A DNA stretch of 55,752 nucleotides from CAYJGJ01 sp964367585 (GCA_964367585.1 CAYIYH010000009.1:1-55752); one strand, 5' to 3'; counted from the first letter of the stretch, positions 33,223-42,838 are shown. Notes: a model not told the origin generated them from the sequence alone. Numbers and translations are program-made.

Positions 33223-33928
33223 AAATAATATGCTCCCCATAATTCTAATATTTTTTTTGTTGATGGCTGTAAATGTTGGATTTGATAGATTTCTTTCATA
33301 TGACTACTGGTATGGTGTACTACTTCAAGTTCCAGGATTGATACTAGCTATTACTTTTCATGAATATGCGCATGCAATAGTTTCTCATAAATTAGGAGAT
33401 CCTACTCCAAAGAGACAAGATAGGTTGACAATTAATCCAATTGCACACGTCGATCCGTTTGGAATGTTGGCTCTAGTATTTGCGGGATTCGGTTGGGGAA
33501 AACCTGTACGTGTTGATCCAGGTTACTATAAAAATAGAAGATCTGGCCAGTTCTTAGTAGGAATTGCGGGAGTAACTGCAAATCTGCTTATGGCTATAAT
33601 TTTATCGATATTTTTGAGACTTTTATTTTCATATTCGTTAACGCTTATGCTCGATGGAGTTGGAGAAGTTATTACCACTATCATTATTTTTGCAATACAG
33701 ATTAATCTAGTATTGATGATATTTAATTTGATACCCGTGCCACCTTTGGATGGGTTTGGAATAGTGACTCAGATTTTTAGGCTTGATAGATATAGCTGGC
33801 ATAGGGCACTTTATCAAAATGGCTTTATGATATTGCTAATGTTAATAATATTTGGAATTCCCAGCAGGATTATTTCTCCGATAATGCATTCAATAATGGG
33901 AATAATGTATGAAATTATGGGAATATAA
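33215..33928 (+). CDS. M50 family site-2-type metalloprotease
   Basis: 237 residues, several membrane helices. Zinc motif HEYAH in ITFHEYAHAI, and the distal NLIPVPPLDG loop with the third ligand Asp. Rhomboid-like compact M50 proteases of this kind lack PDZ or CBS domains and cleave membrane substrates; the target is unknown. GGAG precedes an ATG inside the end of glyA. A terminator follows 38 bp after the stop. Confidence 0.9.
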   Translation: MRRNNMLPIILIFFLLMAVNVGFDRFLSYDYWYGVLLQVPGLILAITFHEYAHAIVSHKLGDPTPKRQDRLTINPIAHVDPFGMLALVFAGFGWGKPVRVDPGYYKNRRSGQFLVGIAGVTANLLMAIILSIFLRLLFSYSLTLMLDGVGEVITTIIIFAIQINLVLMIFNLIPVPPLDGFGIVTQIFRLDRYSWHRALYQNGFMILLMLIIFGIPSRIISPIMHSIMGIMYEIMGI

Positions 33929-33965
33929 TAATAGAACTTTTAAGCAAAATATATGAAAGCAATTT

Positions 33966-33995
33966 AAAGGCATCGCTCTACTGCGATGCCTTTTT
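33966..33995 (+). terminator. terminator after the M50 protease gene
   Basis: AAAGGCATCGC / GCGATGCCTTT (33966-33976, 33983-33993), six-base loop, T run. It lies between convergent genes and can mainly stop the plus-strand pyc-glyA-M50 transcript. Confidence 0.88.
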
Positions 33996-34024
33996 ATCTA
34001 GAATGTGATGCAATATCTTGTATA

Positions 34025-34699
34025 TTATTCCAGCGAATGTCCAGAGTATCTTTCGTATGTATTTTTTAGGTGGCTTTCCATTGCGAATTGGGTAGTTATG
34101 ACATCTTTTGCCAAGAAAGCATCATATATTTTCGTATGTTCTTTGAATAATAATCGAACAGTATTTTCATCGTAATGCGTTTCAATACAAGCGTAGTCTA
34201 AGGTATCATAATAAGTGTCCAATTTAGCTTGTAATAGGTGATTATGCGATGCAAAATGGAGTAATTGTCGAAATGCGGTGTTTGCTTTTCTCACGATTGC
34301 AAGGGATAGTTTATACGTATAGAATTCCATAAACTCATAGATTTGCTTTAACTCGTCTATTTCATCGTCGGAGATTCTTTTTATCGCAAGCATGATGCAG
34401 AGTTTCTCATTCGATACCATTATACGGAACAAATCTTCGATGTCTTGTTTTGATAAAGGTTTCACAAAAAAACCTCTATTTAATATGCTTTCGCAAAGAC
34501 CTTCGTTTTCAAGTCTTAACAGTGCACTTCGTGCGGGAGTTCTACTTACTTTATACTTTTTACAAATAAAATCTTCTGTTAGTTTGAGACCTGCGGATAA
34601 ATCTGATATTAATATATCTTTTTTAAGTTCTTTGTATAAATCATCTGATTTTGACGCTTTTCTATTCGTATTTTCATTATTTAGTTGCTCTATGTACAT
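34025..34699 (-). CDS. GntR-family regulator (FCD type)
   Basis: 224 residues. N-terminal winged helix (about 20-85: ITEDFI-type LTEDFICKKYKVSRTPARSALLRLENEGL) and C-terminal all-helical FCD ligand domain (95-218) with the metal-site-like histidines in HFASHNHL and HTKIY and ESHLKNTYERY. Last gene of the unit aminotransferase-homoserine dehydrogenase-regulator, so it is likely to control that unit. GAGG lies five bases before the ATG. The effector is unknown; FCD regulators usually bind small carboxylates or amino acids. Confidence 0.85.
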   Translation of the reverse strand: MYIEQLNNENTNRKASKSDDLYKELKKDILISDLSAGLKLTEDFICKKYKVSRTPARSALLRLENEGLCESILNRGFFVKPLSKQDIEDLFRIMVSNEKLCIMLAIKRISDDEIDELKQIYEFMEFYTYKLSLAIVRKANTAFRQLLHFASHNHLLQAKLDTYYDTLDYACIETHYDENTVRLLFKEHTKIYDAFLAKDVITTQFAMESHLKNTYERYSGHSLE

Positions 34700-34746
34700 A
34701 TGCGCCTCACTAATTGTCCTTGTGTTTGTATTTTACGAGTATTCGT

Positions 34747-35712
34747 TTATATGTTTTTTGCAATTGCGATAATATCTCCGACTATAGCACTTCCTGTCGG
34801 TACGGATCCTGCACCTTTCCCATACAACATGATTTCATCAAAAGCATTCCCACTAAGTAGTACAGCGTTGAATTCATTTGATACGCCTGCAAGCGGGCTT
34901 GAATTGGGAATTTCCATTGGCTTTACATAATAATCCAATTTTCCATTTTCTTTTGATGCATATGCTATCAATTTGATTTTACTATCTTTATCAATGGCAT
35001 TTTTTATTTCGATGTCTTTAATTTTACTAATTCCTTGCGTTGGTATACTTTCCGGGTGCACATATTCTCCAAATAGGAGACATATGAGTATAGAAAGCTT
35101 ATTGGCAACGTCTATACCTTCGACATCTGCAGTAGGATCCGCTTCTGCGAAACCTTTATCTTGTGCTTCTTTGAGAACATCTTCATAATTAAGACCCTCG
35201 TCTAACATTTTAGTTAAAATATAGTTAGTCGTTCCGTTCAATATTCCCATCACTTTAGTGAAGTCATTTCCAGATAATGGATCTAAAATCGAGGTAATAA
35301 TTGGAATTGCTCCTCCTACGCTTGCCTCGAATTTTAGCGAAACATTACTTTCTTTTGCAGTTTTTAATAACACTGGTAAGCTATTTGCTACAGCAGCTTT
35401 GTTCGCAGTAATAACATTCTTACCGTTTTCTAGCGCTTGTAAAATAAAAGAAGTAGCAGGCTCGATTCCTCCCATCGTTTCTATTACAATATCGATATCT
35501 GGGTCATTTGTGATGTCATCAATGTTCTTTGTCATAAGTGATACATCAGCATCATATTTTAATAGGGCATTTTCGCTTAATTCTAGGATACGCTTGACTA
35601 CGATTTCTTTTCCTGTTCTTTTAGTAATTATCTCTTTATTCATTTGCAGTATTTGATATGTGCCGCCACCGACTGTTCCAAGACCTAAGATTGCAATATT
35701 TATTGTTTTCAT
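34747..35712 (-). CDS. hom: homoserine dehydrogenase without ACT domain
   Basis: 321 residues. NAD(P) motif GLGTVGGGTYQIL, NKAAVAN, the substrate/catalytic region ADPTADVEGIDVANKLSIL (catalytic Lys) and GKGAGSVPTGSAIVGDII, after which the protein ends. Clostridial biosynthetic enzymes usually carry a C-terminal ACT domain of about 80 residues for threonine feedback; it is missing here. Interconverts homoserine and aspartate semialdehyde. With an aminotransferase upstream and a GntR regulator downstream, a catabolic role is plausible. GAGGTACTAA precedes the ATG. Confidence 0.88.
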   Translation of the reverse strand: MKTINIAILGLGTVGGGTYQILQMNKEIITKRTGKEIVVKRILELSENALLKYDADVSLMTKNIDDITNDPDIDIVIETMGGIEPATSFILQALENGKNVITANKAAVANSLPVLLKTAKESNVSLKFEASVGGAIPIITSILDPLSGNDFTKVMGILNGTTNYILTKMLDEGLNYEDVLKEAQDKGFAEADPTADVEGIDVANKLSILICLLFGEYVHPESIPTQGISKIKDIEIKNAIDKDSKIKLIAYASKENGKLDYYVKPMEIPNSSPLAGVSNEFNAVLLSGNAFDEIMLYGKGAGSVPTGSAIVGDIIAIAKNI

Positions 35713-35763
35713 TTAGTACCTCATTTTTCTTTAATAATATAATGGATGAATCTTACGGATAGT

Positions 35764-36927
35764 TTACGAGAAAATACTCATTTTTTCTATTCTATCGAAT
35801 GCCTCGCATAAAGTGTCAGTGTTGACAGTACAGGCAATTCTTAGATATCCTTCACCACAATCGCCGAAGCAATTTCCAGGCAATGTCAATACGTGTGCTT
35901 CTTGAAGGATTTTCATCGAAGCCTCTTCACTAGTTAGTCCTGTCTTTTTTATATTTATGAATAAATAAAAACTTCCTCTTGGTGGGTAAAGTACATGCAT
36001 ATTTGGAATTTTATTAATCCGTTCTGCCGCATAGAATGACCTTTTTCTATATTCTTCTATCATATCCGGTTGGATTTCTTTTCTGTGTCTTAGCGCATGT
36101 ATCGCTGCTCGCTGCGATATCGATGGGGCAGTGAATACTACATTTTCATTTATCTGTTGGATTATTTTTATAATATAATCAGGGGCAATAATATTACCGA
36201 CTCTCCATCCAGTCATAGTGAAGTTTTTGGAAAAAGAATTTAAAATAATTGTTCTCTCTCTCATTTTATCCATCGTTGCAAAAGGAACGAATTCACTTTG
36301 GTAGCTGAATGCGGTATAAATATCATCTGAAATTACAATTAAGTCGTGCTTTTCCGTCACTTTTGCAATTTTTTCCATCGTCTCTACTGTTAAGCAGTTA
36401 CCAGTTGGATTACAAGGCGAGTTTATTACAAGAGCTTTGGTTCTTTCTGTAATCAAACTTTCCAATCGATCAATATTAATTTGAAAATCTTCTTCTTCTA
36501 AAGTATTTAGTTCAATCGGAATTCCTCTCACTAATTCGACTTGTTGTGAATAGGGCGTAAAGTAGGGGGATTGTAAAATTACTTCGTCTCCATCGTCTAT
36601 GATAGCCTCTAGCGCTAAATACATTCCTAAGCAAGCAGAAGCACACACGAAAACTTCCTCATCCTTTACTTCCATATCATATTCTTCTTTATAAAACTTG
36701 CAAATTTCACTCCTTAGTTCAGGGTCTCCTCTGAAATCGGTGTATTTTGTATGGCCTGCTTTTGCGTCTGAAAACGCCTTATTTATTATGATATCGTGAG
36801 TAATGAGATCTGGATCACCTAGGCTTAGATTAATGACGTCATCAAATTGTTTTGCGAGAATATCTGATTGCCCCATTGCTGTACTTTGATCTTTCCAATA
36901 TCTTTTGGCGATAAATTTATGTTTCAT
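35764..36927 (-). CDS. class I/II PLP aminotransferase
   Basis: 387 residues, fold-type I aminotransferase. Seen: GDPDLITHD, NSPCNPTGN, DDIYTAFSY and the PLP lysine in SFSKNFTMTGWRVG, with the substrate Arg in LRIACT near the end. Subfamily Iγ (aspartate/aromatic/MalY-like) cannot be narrowed further. Start placed at MKHKFIAKRYW because GGAAAGG lies 13 bases ahead and the alternative ATG ten codons upstream lies before that site, within a 12-bp palindrome. Neighbour homoserine dehydrogenase suggests homoserine, threonine or aspartate metabolism. Confidence 0.87.
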   Translation of the reverse strand: MKHKFIAKRYWKDQSTAMGQSDILAKQFDDVINLSLGDPDLITHDIIINKAFSDAKAGHTKYTDFRGDPELRSEICKFYKEEYDMEVKDEEVFVCASACLGMYLALEAIIDDGDEVILQSPYFTPYSQQVELVRGIPIELNTLEEEDFQINIDRLESLITERTKALVINSPCNPTGNCLTVETMEKIAKVTEKHDLIVISDDIYTAFSYQSEFVPFATMDKMRERTIILNSFSKNFTMTGWRVGNIIAPDYIIKIIQQINENVVFTAPSISQRAAIHALRHRKEIQPDMIEEYRKRSFYAAERINKIPNMHVLYPPRGSFYLFINIKKTGLTSEEASMKILQEAHVLTLPGNCFGDCGEGYLRIACTVNTDTLCEAFDRIEKMSIFS

Positions 36928-36954
36928 GATATTTCGTATTTCCTTTCCACATTG

Positions 36955-36966
36955 CACATATATGTG
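36955..36966. promoter_or_regulatory. 12-bp palindrome before the aminotransferase
   Basis: CACATATATGTG, a perfect palindrome in the leader of the aminotransferase-hom-gntR unit. A second near-palindrome TTTACGTATTACGTTAAA lies about 25 bp upstream. Either could be the operator of the GntR/FCD regulator; no clear -35/-10 pair was found. Confidence 0.3.
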
Positions 36967-37015
36967 TTTTGTAATGATTATTTAACAAATTTACGTATTA
37001 CGTTAAATTGCTGAT

Positions 37016-37056
37016 AAAAAAACAACCTCATCATTATTAATGAGGTTGTTTTTTTT
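37016..37056. terminator. symmetrical terminator between permease and aminotransferase
   Basis: AAAAAAACAACCTCAT / ATGAGGTTGTTTTTTTT around 37016-37031 and 37040-37056, with an 8-base loop. A and T tracts on both sides make it active on both strands. It separates the etfBA-dehydrogenase-permease operon from the aminotransferase unit. Confidence 0.88.
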
Positions 37057-37080
37057 ATATTATTTGATTATACATTATTC

Positions 37081-38502
37081 TTAGCTAAAATCAACAAATA
37101 ATTTTGTAAGCAAAACAATTATTGGAATTGAAATAATTGTTTTTTGTAAGAAAATAATCGCTAAGTCTAGTAAATTTACAGGGAGTTTAGATGAAATCAT
37201 AATACATCCAACTTCGCTCATGTAGATTATTTGCACTAATGAGATTATTGCGACTATAAATCTTGTTTCAGTTGATTCTATGCCAGAAGATATTAATGCA
37301 GGCAAGAACATGTCCGCAAATCCGACTACTACCCCTGGAGCTGCTTCGAATGCGTACTCTACGCCAAGTAATTCTAAATAGTATCCGAATGGAAGACCTA
37401 TCCAGTTAAAAATAGGCGTATACTCGGATACTATCAATCCAATTGTACCGATACAAATGGTGATTGGAATAATTGTCCATATAATACCCATGATAGTATT
37501 CCAACCAGTACTAAGTACTCCTATGAAGTTAGGACCGTTTTTAGCTTTTGTTACAGCAGCATGAGTAGCCCATTTAACCTTAGAAACACCATGTGGCTCT
37601 TCTTCTTGGATCTGTTTTCCAGATTCAGCAAAATAGTTATCAGTATATTTTTTGTTTAGTGGCCAAATTCTAGACATGATTACAACAGACAGGAATCCTG
37701 TAACAGTTAAAATTAAATACATTGGTACAAAATATTCTGTTACACCTATAGTCTCTGCTATTACTAAACAAAATGGCAGGGATACGCAAGAGAAACAAGT
37801 GGCTATTGTAACCGCTTCTCTTCCTGTGTAATATCCTCTTTCATATTGTTGAACTGTAAGCACAACACCTACATTGTTATTGCCGATCCATGAAGCACAT
37901 AGATCAATTGCGGCACGACCAGGAAGTTTGAATAGAGGTTTTAATAGGCCTCTAATCATAGTCCCAACAAAATCCATAACTCCATATTCTGTCAGTAGTG
38001 GCATTAAGAAAGCTGCCACGAACCACCAAGAAATTAAAGTTCCCATTAAACTCATCATAGTGCCGCCTGTAGCCCCAGACCACACAGCTTCAGGACCTAT
38101 TTGGAAATAAACCATAGTTGCTATTGCTGCCCCTACTACTCGCAAAGCAGTATATATAGGAGTAGCTACGAAACAAGATTTTAGAATCTTGCCTTCTGTT
38201 ATAAATTTAGGTTTGAATAATAAAGTGATAACTGCACCGATTGCTGATATTACAACTATACTAAAAATTAATAAACTTGCAAATGAGGAAATAAGCCCTG
38301 CTGCAATATTTGATAATACTCCCAGTGGGATGTTTATAGATCCATTAATAGCAATAGGGATTAAGAAAATAAACACTCCAGCTATTGATGGGAGAATGAA
38401 TTTTAAATATTGGCCAGTAGTAAATTTTTCATTTAGATCGATTCCATCAACTTTAGTTGCTACTTCTTCTGTCGTTATTGTTCCAGTTTGATCGTTATTC
38501 AT
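37081..38502 (-). CDS. YjiH-type membrane protein (nucleoside-recognition/Gate domain)
   Basis: 473 residues with about ten hydrophobic segments; LFKLPGRAAIDLCASWIGNNNVGVV and the C-terminal Gate half (IISLVQIIYMSEVGCIMISSKLPVN) match the YjiH family of Gate-domain proteins. Their transported substrate is not established; some are near amino-acid or peptide degradation genes. As last gene of the Etf/hydroxyacid operon it is the likely importer of the substrate. The ATG after AAGGAGGTATTAT was chosen. Confidence 0.78.
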   Translation of the reverse strand: MNNDQTGTITTEEVATKVDGIDLNEKFTTGQYLKFILPSIAGVFIFLIPIAINGSINIPLGVLSNIAAGLISSFASLLIFSIVVISAIGAVITLLFKPKFITEGKILKSCFVATPIYTALRVVGAAIATMVYFQIGPEAVWSGATGGTMMSLMGTLISWWFVAAFLMPLLTEYGVMDFVGTMIRGLLKPLFKLPGRAAIDLCASWIGNNNVGVVLTVQQYERGYYTGREAVTIATCFSCVSLPFCLVIAETIGVTEYFVPMYLILTVTGFLSVVIMSRIWPLNKKYTDNYFAESGKQIQEEEPHGVSKVKWATHAAVTKAKNGPNFIGVLSTGWNTIMGIIWTIIPITICIGTIGLIVSEYTPIFNWIGLPFGYYLELLGVEYAFEAAPGVVVGFADMFLPALISSGIESTETRFIVAIISLVQIIYMSEVGCIMISSKLPVNLLDLAIIFLQKTIISIPIIVLLTKLFVDFS

Positions 38503-38530
38503 ATAATACCTCCTTAAAAATTTACGATTG

Positions 38531-39520
38531 TTAATAAGGATTATTAACAATTTTAAAAACTTGTTCTAGTCGACCTGATACAGCATACGATAGATTCATT
38601 ACTGATATTTTTTCTAAATCAGAAAATGCTTCTTTACTATAGAATGCTGAATGCGGGGTTAGTATGACATTGTTGCGATTCAATAAATTACATGTCATAA
38701 GGTTTGGACTCTCATCTTCTAGTACATCAAGGCCTGCACCTCTAATCCAGCCCTTGTCTAATGCTTCTACGACATCTTCTTCCACCATACAAATGCCTCT
38801 AGCAGTATTGATAAATAAAGGTTTCTTTTTACACTTTAGAAGTTTTTCACGATCGAAAAACTTTAAATTGGTTTCATTTGCATCCATATGGTTTGTGATA
38901 ATGTCACTCCTTTCAAAAATTTCTTCTATTGAAACTTTTTCAATTCCATACTCTTTTGCGACGAGGTCTGTAAGTTTTGGGTCATTGGCGATGACTTCCA
39001 GCCCAAAGGCCTTGGCCCTTTTACTGACAGCCTTCCCAATTTTGCCGAATCCAACTATGCCTAATACTTGTCCTTCAATTCGAGACGGTGCGGCACAAGT
39101 AGAAAAAACCCATGTTTTTTCCTCTTGTATTTGCCTATCATAAAATTTAACATTTCTACTTAGATTGAGAATAAAAGATAATGTGTGATCGGCTACTTCT
39201 CTCGTGCAATATTCTCCGATTGCGCTTACGGCGATTTTTTTTTCGTCGCAAAAATTTAAGTCGACGTTATTAAATCCTGTTGCTGTAATAGAAATTGCTT
39301 TTAGTTTAAGGCATTTTTTCAATAATTCTTTATTAAATTCAATATATGCAGTCAGGACACCATTTGCATCTTCCAATACTTCTGCTAGTTGGTCATCATT
39401 ATTGTACGCATGTACGACGACTTCTACATCATTGCCCAATTGTTCTTTCAGTAAATTTTTCTCGTATGCAACATCTCTACTGTCAAGTTCTTCTTGATGA
39501 TCTACAAGTACAATTTTCAT
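38531..39520 (-). CDS. D-isomer-specific 2-hydroxyacid dehydrogenase (NAD)
   Basis: 329 residues. Rossmann motif GIVGFGKIGKAV, NTARG (catalytic Arg), the Glu-containing segment EDESPNL region, and catalytic His in TPHSAF. N-terminal similarity to the CtBP-like branch. Reduces a 2-oxoacid to the D-2-hydroxyacid with NADH, or the reverse. It is in one operon with an Etf-linked FAD dehydrogenase that would act on a similar substrate. Substrate not known; candidates include hydroxyisovalerate, phosphoglycerate-like acids or lactate. AAGGAGGAAAA precedes the ATG. Confidence 0.87.
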   Translation of the reverse strand: MKIVLVDHQEELDSRDVAYEKNLLKEQLGNDVEVVVHAYNNDDQLAEVLEDANGVLTAYIEFNKELLKKCLKLKAISITATGFNNVDLNFCDEKKIAVSAIGEYCTREVADHTLSFILNLSRNVKFYDRQIQEEKTWVFSTCAAPSRIEGQVLGIVGFGKIGKAVSKRAKAFGLEVIANDPKLTDLVAKEYGIEKVSIEEIFERSDIITNHMDANETNLKFFDREKLLKCKKKPLFINTARGICMVEEDVVEALDKGWIRGAGLDVLEDESPNLMTCNLLNRNNVILTPHSAFYSKEAFSDLEKISVMNLSYAVSGRLEQVFKIVNNPY

Positions 39521-39613
39521 TTTTCCTCCTTTCTTATGTATTTATACGGATCAGACATAGTCCTTACATATTATACACTCTTTTTAGTGAAAATAAAATA
39601 GTTTTCTGAAAAT

Positions 39614-41017
39614 TTAGTTTATATCAATAACAGTCCCCGGGTTCATAATCCCCTTCGGGTCAAAGACTTTCTTTATCCCTCGCATAAGTTCAAGTTCTAT
39701 GGGTTTTTTTTGCATTTCTAAATCCTTTACCCTAATCTTGCCGACACCGTGCTCGCCGGTTATTGTTCCGCCATAGGAGAAACATTTCTTATACATTCGA
39801 TTTTTTAGTTCTTCCGCATATTCGGGAATAGAGCCATCTTCTAAATAAAGTATATCATTATGAACATTTCCATCTGCGATATGTGTAATGATATTCGTCC
39901 TAGTATTGTATTCCTCTGCCAGTTTTTTTAGGTCCATTATGAAATCTGAAACATTTGATCTGGGAACCGCCATGTCAAACGAGTCGCAAATATCATGCTT
40001 GATATATTCGTAATGTTGGCTTCTTATCAAAAGTAGTTCCTTTTGTTCACTATCTTTTTCGGCATATAAACATTCATATGAATTATTTTCATTACATATC
40101 TGTTCTATATTTTTTACTGCCAGCATTAACTGTTTTTGTGTTCTCTCGGATAGTATTATCATTAAGTCTGCATTACCTTTTTCTGCTTGCCATTTTAACC
40201 CGAGCATTTCCGAAGTGCCTACGAACATTTGCTTGTCCATATACTCTACAGCTAAAGGGGTATCTCCATTTTTCAGAACGTCCATTACGGCATTACAAGC
40301 ATCTTCTATTTTTTCAAAAGGTGCGATAATAGTAGCGGAGTAATTGTCTTTTGGAAAAATTTTTAAGTTAATCTTTGTTACTATTCCCAAAGTTCCTTCG
40401 CTTCCCAAGAAGTTTTGCATCAAGTCATAACCCGCATTATTTTTTATTAGTTTACCACCGAGTTCTAATATTTCTCCATTAGGAAGGACTACTTCCATTC
40501 CCATAATGTGTTTTCTCATCACTCCATGCCTTACCGCCCTTGCGCCACCGGCATTAGTGACTGCCATTCCACCCATTTGGGCACCTTCATCTCCCGGATG
40601 TACAGGGAAACTTAGTCCAGTATGGTGCTCTAATTCTTCAAGTAGATCCATCAATGTAACGCCAGCTTCTAAGACCGCAACCATATTTTTGCTGTCTATC
40701 TCGATTATATTGTTAATTCGTTCCATAGTAATTATGAAACTTTCTTTTATAGGTGTGCATCCGCCTGTCAAACCAGTTGCTCCGCCACGTACTACTACGG
40801 GAATTGATTCTCTGTCAGCTATTTTTACTATAGATGATATTTCCTGGGCAGTCGCAGGTTTTAATACTATGCAATTATTATTTGCATTTGGCCTGTAACT
40901 TATTTCCACCTCATCAAATATATAACTTTCTACTCTGTCATCAAAAATAATGAAATCATTTCCGACAATATTTACTAGCTCTTGGATTATTTCTTTTCTA
41001 TCAATTAGGGAATTCAT
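39614..41017 (-). CDS. glcD: FAD-linked 2-hydroxyacid (D-lactate/glycolate-type) dehydrogenase
   Basis: 467 residues. FAD-binding PCMH domain (VVVRGGATGLTGGC, PVHPGDEGAQMGGM, NNAGYDLMQNFLGSEGTLGIVT) and the FAD-oxidase C domain with HIADGNVHND and GEHGVGKIR. It follows etfB and etfA, as in the electron-confurcating lactate dehydrogenase of Acetobacterium (LctBCD), which oxidises lactate with NAD while using reduced ferredoxin. ATG chosen after AAGGAGGCTTAAATAAT, inside the end region of etfA. D-lactate or another D-hydroxyacid is the likely substrate. Confidence 0.88.
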   Translation of the reverse strand: MNSLIDRKEIIQELVNIVGNDFIIFDDRVESYIFDEVEISYRPNANNNCIVLKPATAQEISSIVKIADRESIPVVVRGGATGLTGGCTPIKESFIITMERINNIIEIDSKNMVAVLEAGVTLMDLLEELEHHTGLSFPVHPGDEGAQMGGMAVTNAGGARAVRHGVMRKHIMGMEVVLPNGEILELGGKLIKNNAGYDLMQNFLGSEGTLGIVTKINLKIFPKDNYSATIIAPFEKIEDACNAVMDVLKNGDTPLAVEYMDKQMFVGTSEMLGLKWQAEKGNADLMIILSERTQKQLMLAVKNIEQICNENNSYECLYAEKDSEQKELLLIRSQHYEYIKHDICDSFDMAVPRSNVSDFIMDLKKLAEEYNTRTNIITHIADGNVHNDILYLEDGSIPEYAEELKNRMYKKCFSYGGTITGEHGVGKIRVKDLEMQKKPIELELMRGIKKVFDPKGIMNPGTVIDIN

Positions 41018-41022
41018 ATTAT

Positions 41023-42009
41023 TTAAGCCTCCTTGTTCCATTTTTCAATCAGGGTAGGGATTACTTCATACAAGTCGCCTATATATCCGTAGTCTGCAAC
41101 ATTGAAGATGGGAGCACTCGGATCTGAATTAATTGCAATTATAATATCGGATTCTTTCATTCCAGCTAAGTGTTGTGGTGCACCCGATATTCCACAAGCG
41201 ATGTAGACTTTGGGTTTGACCCTATTTCCGCTATATCCAATTTGTTTGCTGCTTGTTTCCATTCCTGCATCAACCAATGCACGTGAGACACCTAAAGTTC
41301 CTCCTAATACTTCAGCTAGTTTTGCCAGCATGTCTAGGTCTTCTTTTTTTCGGATTCCCCTTCCGCCCGCAACTATTATTTCTGCATCTGTAATATCTAT
41401 CTCTGAAAGATTGTGGACTTCGTCGATTATAACGGAATCAATTTTTGTATAAAATGGATTTACAGAGATTATTGAACCTGTTCTTTTGTCGTCCGGGGTA
41501 GCTTCTTTAAACTCCTTATATCTAACAGTCGCCATTTGCGGGTATTTTATAGTCTTGATATGCGCTAACAAATTGTCACTGAAGGCGGGTCGTATTTGTA
41601 TCAAATTATTTTCATCGTCTAACTCGAGTTCTGTACAGTCGGCTGTCAAACCAGTCTTTAATGCTGCTGCAATTCTCGGAGCAAGCGACCGTCCAAAATT
41701 AGTTGCTCCGAATAAAACAATCTCAGGTTTAAGTTCGTTGATAAAAGGAACAATGTTTTTTGCAAATAGATTTTCGTCCGCATTTTCAAAACTTGAATCT
41801 TTCATGAGATGTACTTTGTTAGCACCACAGTGGATTAATTTATTTACTTCCAAATCGCTGTGCGTTAGAAGTAAACAGCTAATATCTGTGCCTAGCTTTG
41901 ATGCAAGAATCCCTGCTTTGTATAATAATTCGTAGCTTACTTTATGTACAACTCCGTGATTTTCCTCGGAAATTATCAAAATTCCATTGTATTCTTTTTT
42001 ATCATCCAT
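41023..42009 (-). CDS. etfA: electron transfer flavoprotein alpha subunit
   Basis: 328 residues, no extra ferredoxin domain. The FAD-binding C-terminal half has AGGRGIRKKEDL, SRALVDAG, ACGISGAPQHLAG and AINSDPSAPIFNVADYG. With EtfB it carries electrons to or from the FAD-linked dehydrogenase; in confurcating systems the pair also holds NAD. GGAGAAAATGTA precedes the ATG. Its stop lies five bases before the next start. Confidence 0.95.
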   Translation of the reverse strand: MDDKKEYNGILIISEENHGVVHKVSYELLYKAGILASKLGTDISCLLLTHSDLEVNKLIHCGANKVHLMKDSSFENADENLFAKNIVPFINELKPEIVLFGATNFGRSLAPRIAAALKTGLTADCTELELDDENNLIQIRPAFSDNLLAHIKTIKYPQMATVRYKEFKEATPDDKRTGSIISVNPFYTKIDSVIIDEVHNLSEIDITDAEIIVAGGRGIRKKEDLDMLAKLAEVLGGTLGVSRALVDAGMETSSKQIGYSGNRVKPKVYIACGISGAPQHLAGMKESDIIIAINSDPSAPIFNVADYGYIGDLYEVIPTLIEKWNKEA

Positions 42010-42046
42010 TACATTTTCTCCATATTACTTTCACTAGGAATAATTG

Positions 42047-42838
42047 TTAATTAAAACATCCTCTGTTTGTTAGAACTTTTTTTATTTCTTTTTCAAAGGT
42101 ATTCAGTGAATCTCTATATATTTTACTCTCTCTTTTTTCTTCTTTTGGAATATGAATTTTTGATACCTTGGTCGGAGAACCCGAAAATCCTACATTATCA
42201 CTCGTAATGTTTTTTAATTTGTCTATACCGACGATTTCCACATCTACCTCCATAGATTCGAGTTTTTTTCTTACAGTTGCAAGTTTTAATTTTCCAATGT
42301 TTTTAGTTACGCTAACTAAGGCGGGCATTCTCATGCTCCGCGTCTGTTTTTTACCGCTCAAGTTTTCTATTTCTACTTGAATCCACTCACTGTTTTTACG
42401 TATTTGTTCTACGTAATATGCGTGCGGGATGTCAAGTAGTTGTGCTACTTCTGCGCCTACTTGTGCAGTATCTCCATCTACAGATTTTTCTCCGCACAAA
42501 ATTAGATCGAAATCATTGTTTTTTATCGCCTCACTTAACGCAACCGAAGTCGCTAACGTATCAGCTCCCCCAAATGCACGATCGGTTAGGAGTACACATT
42601 TATCTGCACCTCTAGAGTAAGCGTCTCTTAATGTTATTTCCGCTTTTGGTGGTCCCATAGAAATTACTGTAACAGTACCACCGTATATGTTTTTTAAATC
42701 TAATGCGGCTTGTAGTGCATTTTCATCGAAGGGGTTCATTTCTCCCTTTGCTGCAGATCTTCTCACTACACCTTTTTCCTGATCAAAAGTAACCTTGTTC
42801 ATGTCAGGAACTTCTTTTACTAATACTAAAATTTCCAT
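42047..42838 (-). CDS. etfB: electron transfer flavoprotein beta subunit
   Basis: 263 residues. MEILVLVKEVPD start, NPFDENALQAAL and the nucleotide loop CGEKSVDGDTAQVGAEVAQ, characteristic of bifurcating-type EtfB. First gene of the operon etfB-etfA-glcD-hydroxyacid dehydrogenase-permease. AAGGGGAAGCAATC precedes the ATG. A palindrome of the PdhR/LldR kind is about 45 bp upstream. Confidence 0.95.
   Translation of the reverse strand: MEILVLVKEVPDMNKVTFDQEKGVVRRSAAKGEMNPFDENALQAALDLKNIYGGTVTVISMGPPKAEITLRDAYSRGADKCVLLTDRAFGGADTLATSVALSEAIKNNDFDLILCGEKSVDGDTAQVGAEVAQLLDIPHAYYVEQIRKNSEWIQVEIENLSGKKQTRSMRMPALVSVTKNIGKLKLATVRKKLESMEVDVEIVGIDKLKNITSDNVGFSGSPTKVSKIHIPKEEKRESKIYRDSLNTFEKEIKKVLTNRGCFN

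Noticed and set aside
37016..37056. Inverted repeat as transposon end
   Set aside because: Symmetrical stem with A and T tracts on both sides is a standard bidirectional terminator; no transposase or target duplication.
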